Positions 48,001-56,045 of a stretch of DNA of 64,000 bases are shown here, in pieces. This DNA is from Agelaius tricolor (lineage: Eukaryota; Chordata; Aves; Passeriformes; Icteridae): assembly GCA_023055355.1 (NCBI GenBank), contig JALJCS010000038.1, positions 6,058,821 through 6,122,820 on the forward strand, given 5' to 3'. The stretch's first letter is position 1. Each line of letters starts with the position of its first letter. Made by a program: the position numbers and the translations under genes. The notes under the pieces were generated by a model. That model was not told the origin of the DNA, made no database searches, and saw only the letters and a program-made list of their open reading frames with translations.

Positions 48001-48475
48001 ATGAGCCCCGTCTTCCGGGTAGCAGTCAGGAACCACCGAGGAGTTGCGGTGAGTCAGGGAAGTAGGGAGGAGGACCGAGGGTCCAGTCAGTTTTCAGCAA
48101 TGCCACATCACCTCCTGTCTTCTTAACCCAGGCGTACCCCACGACGACGGCGTTGGCCTCCGAGCGTTCCCGAAGCGTGCGACCGGAGGAGCCGGGCCTT
48201 CTTAGGAGAAGGGTGAGTAGCAGACTTGTGGGGTTTTGGCCAATGAGCTGCCAAGATCAGGCACTGATGTTTGGTTTTCTTTAATATAGCTGTCTAAGAG
48301 ACACCAGCCCGGTGCCAGCAGCAACTTCCCAGCCGGCGAGGCGGCCTTTCTTCGCACCCGACACAGACCGGCATCCCCAGATGTCCGAGAGATAAGTAGA
48401 AGGCTCCGACCCACAGAGGGGATGAAAGCAAGGTGCTGGGTTGGGACTCCTGGGATCGGGGAGGGGAGGTCTTGA
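48001..48475 (+). CDS. candidate three-exon ORF in the fourth unit (speculative)
   Basis: An ATG at 48001 lies in the exon-like block 47935-48048, which is open over all its 38 codons. It continues in phase 0 into 48132-48212 (27 codons, with ASERSRSVRPEEPGLL) and 48290-48475 (61 codons, with LSKRHQPGAS and SPDVREISRRLRP, then TGA). 104 codons from the ATG, basic and Ser/Pro/Arg-rich, no recognised domain. The same blocks in neighbouring copies carry stops or shifts, so this is either the best-preserved coding copy or a chance open chain. Confidence 0.3.
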
Positions 48476-50155
48476 GTTGGCTCTGGAGATGAGAGTAGCC
48501 AAGAATTGGCCCCTTAGGCCCCCTAAAAGCAAAATCTCACTTTGGATCACAGTGCTGAGGTGCACAGGGCAGAGCAGTCCCGGTGTGTATCGTGTCACTT
48601 GTCTACCGTGCATTATGTCTTGTTTGGGTGTCTCATGTCTTTTATCTTAGCCCTTTGAGGGGCCTATCAGAAACCTCGGCAATATTCTTAGCAGCCACGA
48701 TCTCCACGTTTCTTTGGCCTGGCACCCAGGCCATAAAACTTTTGACTCGGGAGCTCAGACAGGCATCAGAATTGCAACTCTTTGTAAGCATCCAGTCAGA
48801 TGTCTTTTCAGGTCTTGTTCTGAGCTGTATGGACAGCTGCACCCTGCAAGGTTCTATTATGGTGGATTAGGACTTGTAAGAATGTGAGGGCAGGTAGAGG
48901 CTTCTGACCGTAGGGCTCCTGTGCATTCATCTATGCAGTTCTTGGACTAAAACATTCAGTTTAGCATCTTCCTTCTCCAGGGCACTCTGAGCCTTATCAG
49001 CTCGCCATCGGTCTGTCTTACCTCGGTCATCTCATTTGGCATCTTCTCAGTCCTCGCAGTCATCCTTCTTGCCTAGAGATTTCTGTCCGTGTCTTGCGCC
49101 CATTGTTTGTCGCGTCCCGTCTGTCCCGTGTCACGGGTGTCAGCACACGCATTTGTGCCGGAGCTGCTCTGCCCTGCCGCATAGCCTGGTGTAATAGGAG
49201 AAGCCCCGGGGAGTTGAAAGTTGTAATGTGGGCTGTACTTGGACTCTAGATGGTATTCCTAGGTTGACATAAGGTGTTTGCAGCTTTTGAGTTATCGTGC
49301 ATGTGTTTGACATATGTTCTACCTTTCTTTCAGGTGCAGATGAATTACATCTGTGGCAGAGGGTTAGGGTTACGAGGTGCCAGGCCTTCTTAGGAGAACG
49401 GTGAGTAGCAGACTTGTGTGGTTTTGGCCGATGTGGTGCCAAGGTCAGGCGTTGATGTTTGTTTGGTTTTCTTTAATATAGCTGTCTAAGTGACAACAGC
49501 CCGGTGACAGCACAACTTCCCAGCCGGCGAGGCGGCCTTTCTTCGCACCCGACACGGACCGGCATCCCCAGATGTCCGAGAGATAAGTAGAGGGCTCCGA
49601 CCCACAGAGGGGATGAAAGCGAGGTGCTGGGTCGGCACTCCTGGGATGGGGGAGGTTTTGAGTTGGCTCTGGAGACGAGGGTAGCCAAGAAGTGGTCCCT
49701 TAGGCCCCCTAAAAGCAAAATCTCACTTTCGATCACCGTGCTGAGGTGAGCAGGGCAGAGCAGTCCCGGTGTGTATTGTGTCACTTGTCTGTTGTGCATT
49801 ATGTCTTGTTTAGCTGTCTCATGTCTTTTATCTTAGCCCTTTGAGGGGCCTACCAGAAACCTTGGCACCAGTCTTAGCATCTGTGCTCTCAGCGTTCCTT
49901 GGCCTGGCACCCATGCCATAGAACTTTTGACTCAGGAGCTCAGACTCTCATCTCTTTTTATAAGCATCCAGTCAGCTGTTTTTTCAGGTCTTGTTCTGAG
50001 CTGTATGGACAGCTATGTCCCGCCAGGATCCATTATGGCGGACTAGGACTTGAAAGAATGTGAGGGCAGGTAGAGGCTTCTGGCCGTAGGATTCTCGGGC
50101 ATCCATCTTTGCAGTTCTTGGAATAAATCATTCAGTTAGCATCTTTTTCCTCCAG

Positions 50156-52876
50156 GGTTCTCTGAGCCTCATCAGCCCACCATCAGTTTCACCTCGGTCA
50201 TCTCCTTTTGCATTCTCTCAGTCCTCACAGCCATTTTCCTTGCCAGGAGCTTTCTGTCCGTGTCGCGTCCCCGTCGTCTGTCACGTCCCGTCACGGGTGT
50301 CAGCACACACATTTGTGCCGGAGCTGCTCTGCCCTGCCGCGTAGCCCGGTGCAATAGGAGAAGTCCCAGGGACTTGAAGTTTGTAATGTGGGGTGTAGTT
50401 GGACTCTAGATGGGATTTGTAGATGGACACAAGATATCTGGAGCTCTTAAGTTATCCTGCAACAGTTTGACTCTTGTCCTAACCTTTTTTCAGATTCAGA
50501 TGGATTAAATCCGTGCCAGAGGGCCCCATCCCGGGTGAGGGGATTCCCCCAAGCAGGTGAGGCACTACTTGTTTCTGTAGAGGAAGCATAATTGGTGGCT
50601 GTTACAGCATTGTTCTTTGTCTCTCTTTTTAGGAAGTTAAAGCCGAGAGCAGCAGTCAAGGCCAAGTGGGCGAGGTGAGCATTGACTAGCGTACAGAAGC
50701 AATTGTTATTGCTGAGGTCTCAGTTTCTGGTGCAGCTTTAAGCATCTCTTTTTTTTTTTTTTTATTTTAGGTGGTCCGCTTGCAATCTATCCTAGCCGAG
50801 CATATCCGTGCCAGGTGGGTGCGAGCTTAAGGTATCGGTGTGGCATATTTGTCAGATTTGGGAGGTTGTGTTTTCACAGTATCTCAGCATGCTTTTCTGC
50901 TTTGTTACTTTGCAGGTGCTGTTGCTTCCCTAGGTACGCCAAGGAACAGAGGAGGGCAGGTGAGTCGGCGTTTAGGCAGGCTGACTCATAGGTGAATGTT
51001 ATGCAGCAGCATGCTAAGCATGTACCTTTTCTCTTTGCAGGTATCTTCTGGCCAGCCTCCGGAGTCAAATCAAGATTTGAGGTGAGCCGGGGCAGTGGTG
51101 CGGAGGAGTCCCGGGGATTACTGTTGTTGAGGGCAATAGTGACCTTTTCTGTTTTGTCTTAGGTACCCTGAGGAGGCTCTTACCCAAAGCTTAGAAACGG
51201 CAACACCGAAGCACACGCGGAGAACATAGCAACGTCCACGTGCGACCGAGGATGGATTTTGTCCGCTCCTCTTCCAAAAGCTAAGTGTCGGTGCCAGCGG
51301 TTGGGAGAAGGGGAAAAACCTTTACTATCACAGGGGGCAATTTCACGTCAGCTTAGCGGAGAGGTCTGTAGCGGGACAGGCTCTCTGGAAGTAAAGGGAG
51401 AGGGTTTCTCCTCAGCCTCACCAGAGCCTTTGCCGGGCAGGGCAGTTCCAACCCATCTCCACGTTCTCGGGAACTTTGCGTCGTCCGCCTTCCTCGACTC
51501 GACGTCGTCACGGATCTTTCCCCCGAGGAGCTCGCCTTCAGGTCCGGAGCTACGGCCACGGTCACCCGGCAGTTGGCTTCCTTCTCTAGGCTCGCCGAGC
51601 CTCTCGAGCATCCTCTTAACTGCTTCGGCACTAACTTCTTTTAATGAGTTATGTTTCATCATCACGTGCCATCATCATAGGGCTTTCTTTCCTTTGGCAT
51701 CATCGGCCTCTGGCTCATCTTGCGCTACGAATCTTGGGTCCATAAGTTGAAAGTGCTAGGCAGTTTACTCGTGTCTCTGTTATGCCATCCGTGTCTATGT
51801 TGTGTCGTCCGTGTTATGTAGTCTGTGTCTATTGTCTTCCGTGTCATAGGCCTTTGTTACATCTTGACGCTTTACAGGCACTATTTTGTGCCATATAGGC
51901 AGTATTTTACTCACATTCCTTCCCAGATATAGCTTATTCTGGCATCTTTACATTTTTACTCTTTGAGACAGGAAAGGATTACAAGATTTTCTCATCCATC
52001 TTCCTTCTCACTACCAGCTTTGGTAGTGCTTTTTTTTCCATGCCATTCTCTTGGACTTCTAGAGGGAGCGTCTTACACCCTCCTCAAGTGACTGCAGTTG
52101 TTCTGTAGGTTCCATCTTCTCAAAGGGTATGGGGCCCAACAATTAATCTTCCACAGAGTTATCTCAAGTCTTGGCTTATATTGCGTGTACCTATGTTGGC
52201 TTGTATTGTGTGTAGCTATATTGCATGTACCTTTGTTGGCTTATATTGTATAGGCTTATATTGTATATACTTATATTGCGTGTACCTGTGTTGGCTTGTA
52301 TTGTGTGTACCTATATTGCATGTACCTTTGTTGGCTTATATTGTATAGGCTTATATTGTATATACTTATATTGCGTGTACCTGTGTTGGCTTGTATTGTG
52401 TGTACCTATATTGCATGTACCTTTGTTGGCTTATATTGTATAGGCTTATATTGCGTGTACCTGTGTTGGCTTATATTGTATAGGCTTATATTGTATAGGC
52501 TTATATTGCGTGTACCTGTGTCGGCTTATATTGTGTCTACTTACACTGTATGTACACTTGCACTGTATGCGTTTGCTTATATTGTATGTACTTATAATAT
52601 ACCACTTATGATTGGAGCTGCCCTGCCCTGGCATGTAGTCATAGTTAGGTAGAACAGTTGTAGAAACTTTACTGTTCATCTGTCTTTTATGGCATATTGG
52701 GTAGAAAATTTATTGGTCCAGAGTGGGGAAAATTCCTAGCTGTCAGCCACAAGTTGACCAATTCCTGTCGTCTCACAGGTCCTCGAGGCTACCGATTTCC
52801 CCAGAATCTACCATTCGACGTCAAGGAGCGGCAGCCAGAAGATGTGTCGAAGCACGTTCTTCAGCGTCTCGAGTAA
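50156..52876 (+). CDS. candidate membrane-anchored protein, terminal exons of the array (speculative, unrecognised)
   Basis: A phase-matched chain: 50156-50296, 50494-50534, 50633-50674, 50771-50814, 50916-50959, then either 52779-52876 (TAA) or 51041-51081 plus 51163-51171 (TGA). All joints are AG/GT. The first exon reads FSEPHQPTISFTSVISF with a hydrophobic run of about 21 residues to FLA, then basic RSFLSVSRPRRLSRP, as in a transmembrane anchor followed by a cytoplasmic stop-transfer. The tail includes EVKAESSSQGQVGE, VVRLQSILAEHIRA, YAKEQRRAG and, in the first alternative, LPFDVKERQPEDVSKHVLQR. That gives 135 or 119 codons without a stop. An AATAAA follows at 53047. The 5' coding exons are not identified: the first exon needs a phase-1 donor upstream. 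No family recognised; a spliced lncRNA is the main alternative. Confidence 0.4.
51172..51760. other. CpG-containing block open on both strands, not recognised
   Basis: A plus-strand frame of 163 codons (51,259-51,750) is Ser/Pro-rich; minus-strand frames of 92 and 105 codons are charged. None resembles a known protein. It lies in the long final intron or 3' UTR of the candidate gene. Overlapping frames on both strands argue for composition rather than coding. Confidence 0.35.
51761..52170. other. no gene; short GTGTCTATGTTGTGTCGTCC-like repeats
   Basis: Contains loose repeats of CCGTGTCTATGTTGTG near 51,775-51,850 and otherwise unremarkable sequence. Nothing else seen. Confidence 0.4.
52186..52590 (+). 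repeat. 95-bp higher-order minisatellite built of ~16-bp TATTGTRTR units
   Basis: TTGTATTGTGTGTA recurs at 52201, 52296 and 52391 (95-bp period). Inside each unit are shorter sub-repeats of GGCTTATATTGTATA and TATTGCGTGTACCTGTG. Open plus-strand frames rich in Y, L, C and I come from the repeat. Confidence 0.9.
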
Positions 52877-53004
52877 GGGCCATAGCGAGCCTGTAAGCAG
52901 GAAGAGCGTGTGAGCGTGTGTGAGAGCACATGACTGTGTGTGTCTGTGTCCACTCGTCTCTGTGTGTGTGAGCACATGCTGACTAGTTTTAACCTTGTGT
53001 ATGT

Positions 53005-53940
53005 GACTTTTGCTTTTCAGGTTTTGTAATTCATTTTTAAATTTAGAATAAAAAATCCCCAGCCGGGGGGTTTTTTTTTTCCCCCCCGGCTGGGTTTTTT
53101 TTTCCTCGGTCCCGGTCGGTCTGAGAGGCGACGTTCATTGCCAAAGTTTGGGCACAGACCGTCCAGGGACCGGGGTTTTCGTCAGGCAGGAGGATTTTTT
53201 TGGAGGCTCCCGGGACCCACGTTCCCGAGGAGTGGCGCGAATGCGTGCCGGGGGTTAGCAGAGAGGTTGAGGTGTGAGCGAGGGTGGGTTTGTGTGTAAG
53301 CTGAAGGAGGTGTGTGTGTGTGTGTATGTGTGTGTTGAAGGGTTGTAACCTTATATGACTTTTGCTTTTCAGGTTTTTCAAATAATTTTTAAATTTAGAA
53401 TAAAAAATCCCCAGCCGGGGGGTTTTTTTTTTTCCCCCCCGGCTGGGTTTTTTTTTCCCGGGTCCCGGTCGGTCTGCGAGGCAACATTCATCACCAAAGT
53501 TTGGGCGCAGACCGTCCAGGGACCGGGGTTTTCGTCAGGCAGGAGGATTTTTTGGAGGCTCCCGGGAACCGCGTTCCCGAGGAGCGGCGCGAATGCGTGC
53601 CGGGGGTTAGCAGAGCAGTTGAGGTGTGAGTCAGCGTGGGTTTGTGTGTAAGCTGAAGGAGGTGTGTGTGTGTGTGTGTGTATGTGTGTGTTGAAGGGTT
53701 GTAACCTTATATGACTTTTGCTTTTCAGGTTTTTCAAATAATTTTAAAATTTAGAATAAAAAATCCCCAGCCGGGGGTTTTTTTTTTTTTCCCCCCGGCT
53801 GGGTTTTTTTTTCCCGGGTCCCGGTCGGTCTGCGAGGCAACATTCATCACCAAAGTTTGGGCGCAGACCGTCCAGGGACCGGGGTTTTCGTCAGGCAGGA
53901 GGATTTTTTGGAGGCTCCCGGGAACCGCGTTCCTGAGGAC
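53005..53940 (+). repeat. ~354-bp tandem triplication with strong GC hairpins and AATAAA
   Basis: Copies start at GACTTTTGCTTTTCAGG (53005, 53357, 53713; spacing 352 and 356). Each holds a possible acceptor (TGCTTTTCAG), AGAATAAAAAATCC, and a near-perfect inverted repeat CCCAGCCGGGGGG / CCCCCCGGCTGGG around a poly-T loop. A CpG-rich ACCGTCCAGGGACCGGGG stretch and a (GT)n tract follow. The third copy is cut at about 53,938. Confidence 0.92.
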
Positions 53941-54044
53941 CAATGATTGCTGGAGAGTAATTTAGCAGTTGTGATGGCAGTGATGGTGAGTTTGTGTGTA
54001 AGCTGAAGGGGGTGTTAATGGGAGATGAGTGTTGTTTTCTGTGT

Positions 54045-54130
54045 GCTTTTGTTGTTTTGGGTTTCCTGTAACAATAAATCAACATCTAATGAAAATAGAA
54101 AAAGGTTGTTGCTTTGTGTTAATATGTGTA
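54045..54130 (+). repeat. subtelomeric segment B, copy 2
   Basis: GTTTCCTGTAACAATAAAT followed by GAAAATAGAAAAAGGTT matches 23,738-23,783. Here segment B comes before segment A, the reverse of their order near 23.5 kb. Confidence 0.7.
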
Positions 54131-54179
54131 TTGCTCTGTATTGCATTTGCCTTACCTGCTGCATTTTGCTGTGCTGCTC

Positions 54180-54380
54180 TGTATTGCTGCTCTGTATTTG
54201 CATTAACTGCTTCATTTTGCTGTATTGCTCTATATGTAAATTAGACTTTGACCAGTGTGTCTATGCATTGTATCTGCACTTGCACTTGTATACACTGTTT
54301 CCATGTATTTTGCTGATGTATAAATAAAAGCATTCTTTCAATAAAGTTGAGTCACCCTTAATAAAGATACCCCCTGCCCT
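54180..54380 (+). terminator. cluster of AATAAA poly(A)-type signals
   Basis: ATAAATAAAAGC, TCAATAAAGTTG and TTAATAAAGATACC occur within about 40 bp near 54,318-54,370 on the plus strand. Such a cluster could end plus-strand transcription from the tandem array, or may be LTR-derived. Confidence 0.4.
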
Positions 54381-54539
54381 TCCTTTCCCCACCGTGGCTC
54401 CTGTCTTTTTTTGGTGTGGTTTTGTCATTTCTTTCCACTGTATTTCTTCCTTTTGCTCCTCACTTTACTGTTCTATTTCTAACTTAACTTCCATCTATCT
54501 CTAACCCTTTGTTTCTGTTTTCTTATCACTGTCAATCTC

Positions 54540-55200
54540 AGTCTTCTTGCTTCTTTTTCTCTCAGTGTTCTCCTTTTCCTTGGTTTGTGTTTTTTTGCTC
54601 TTAGTCTTTTCCTTTTTCACCCCACTCCTAGGTTTTCACTTTCACTCTAATCCTAACCACTTTCCTTTCCCTCTAACTCCTGTCCTTCTTCAGTTCTCCC
54701 ACCCTCCTTTTCCTGTCTCACTCTGTCTTCCTGTTTTATTTTCTTCTGTCTTTTCCTCTCTGTCTCCTCCCTCTGTCTGTTCTCTCCTCCTCTCTTCTTT
54801 CTCTTTGTCCCTGTTCTCTCCTCTTCTCTCTGTCTTTTCTCCTCTCCCTCTATTTTTTCCAACTCTTTGCTTCTCTCTCTTTTCTCTTTGCTTCTCTCTC
54901 TTCTCTCTCTCTCCTCCTTCCCCCCCCTCCTTCTCTTTTCTCTCTCTCTCTCCTTCTCTTTTCTCTCTCTCTCTCCTTCTCTTTTCTCTCTCTCTCTCCT
55001 TCTCTTTTCTCTCTCTCTCTCCTTCTCTTTTCTCTCTCTCTCTCCTTCTCTTTTCTCTCTCTCTCTCCTTCTCTTTTCTCTCTCTCTCTCCTTCTCTTTT
55101 CTCTCTCTCTCTCCTTCTCTTTTCTCTCTCTCTCTCTCCTTCTCCTTCTCTTTTCTCTCTCTCTCCTTCTCTCTCCCTCTCCTTCTCTCTCCTTCCTTGT
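54540..55200 (+). repeat. pyrimidine tract with ~23-bp (CT)nCCTTCTCTTTT array
   Basis: Plus-strand C/T-only sequence; 54,925-55,150 is a regular array of TCTCTCTCTCCTTCTCTTTT with a period of about 23 bp. Polypurine/polypyrimidine mirror sequence of this kind can form triplex (H-)DNA. The 234-codon Ser/Leu/Phe frame is an artefact. Confidence 0.9.
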
Positions 55201-55204
55201 CTTT

Positions 55205-55445
55205 CTAACTTTGTTTTCCTTTCTAGCTTTAGTTTAAAAAAGCAGCACTAGAAACTTTCAGGCTCCCTGGGAGTAAAAAAAAAAAAAAAAAAAAAAAAAA
55301 TTTAAAAAAACAAACCATTTACTCCCTGGGAGCCTGAAATTTCCTACTGCTGCACCAGACATATAGTTTTTCTTCTTTTTACTATATACACTGTATATAG
55401 GGACCCCTCCCACCACAGGTGCCAGTAATCAGTAGCCATCAGCCA
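55205..55445. repeat. subtelomeric segment A, copy 2, with hairpin
   Basis: Homologous to 23,325-23,570. The inverted repeat is better preserved here: arms about 55,242-55,277 and 55,318-55,353 pair over about 36 bp (including TTTCAGGCTCCC / GGGAGCCTGAAA) around a poly-A loop. Confidence 0.8.
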
Positions 55446-55505
55446 AACCCCACCCCCACCGCAGGTGCCAGTAATCAGTAGCCATCAGCCAAACCCCACC
55501 CCCGT
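55410..55505 (+). repeat. 46-bp direct repeat, 2 copies
   Basis: CAGGTGCCAGTAATCAGTAG starts at 55416 and 55462; the whole 46-bp unit through CAAACCCCACCCCC is nearly identical. Confidence 0.9.
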
Positions 55506-55583
55506 GGCCGCCCCCCTCGCCAGACCCACCCCCTGCAAGCCAGCACCCCACCCCATGCCATTTACATATAGATCATGCAGCCA

Positions 55584-55815
55584 CAGCGCCACCTGCCGTC
55601 TGCAACCGGGTACTACATGCACAGCGCCACCTGGTGCCTGCCGGCCGGTACTACATACACAGCGCCACCTGCTGCTTGCCGGCCGGTACTGCATGCACAG
55701 CGCCACCTGCTGCTTGCCGGCCGGTACTGCATGCACAGCGCCACCTGCCGTCTGCCGGCCGGTACTGCATGCACAGCGCCCCCTGCCGCTTACCCCGCAA
55801 TACTGCACCCGCGGC
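55584..55815 (+). repeat. 38-bp minisatellite, six copies
   Basis: CAGCGCCACCTGC starts at 55584, 55622, 55660, 55698, 55736 and 55774. Units contain GCCGGCCGGTACTGCATGCA. Frames without stops result from the repeat. Confidence 0.95.
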
Positions 55816-56045
55816 GCGCCCCCAATGACGTCACCAGCGCGACACGCCCCAGAAAGGACCCCAGTGCGCAGGCGTCCCCCCCAATCGCCCGACCGAAACG
55901 GCGCCGCCCACCCCGCACCCCCCAGACCCCCGCGCGCGCCGCCGCCGGCCCCACGCAAACCGGAACGCCATTCCGGCCCCAGCTGACCCGCAAAAACCGC
56001 ACAAAACTCGCCCAAAACCCCGAAAAAAACCCCGGTCCCGGCGGC
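55816..56045. other. GC-rich spacer with one CRE, before the YY1 array
   Basis: Very CpG-rich sequence with CAATGACGTCACC near 55,824, leading directly into the motif array. It may form one CpG island with the array. No gene recognised. Confidence 0.6.

Larger units (their letters stand above)
43100..50760 (+). repeat. ~1.7-kb subtelomeric tandem unit, about five copies, with exon-like blocks
   Basis: The marker GTGCCGGAGCTGCTCTGCCC occurs at 44076, 45811, 47491, 49155 and 50315 (spacings 1735, 1680, 1664, 1160). Other markers repeat in the same order: CCGAGAGATAAGTAGAGGG (45.06, 46.73, 48.39, 49.58 kb) and AGCTGTATGGACAGCT. Each unit carries blocks flanked by consensus splice sites that are kept between copies: a GCAATCCACTCGGAG block, a block ending CTTAGGAG before GTGAGTAG, a CTGTCTAAG block, a block ending GAGGGCAG before GTAGAG, a hydrophobic TTCTCTGAGCC block, and GAAGTTAAAG before GTGAGC. 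The first copy lacks parts, and the last has its own 3' exons. Reading frames differ between copies. Confidence 0.9.

Noticed and set aside
54547..55251. 234-codon Ser/Leu/Phe-rich open frame
   Set aside because: Direct translation of a C/T-only simple-repeat tract.
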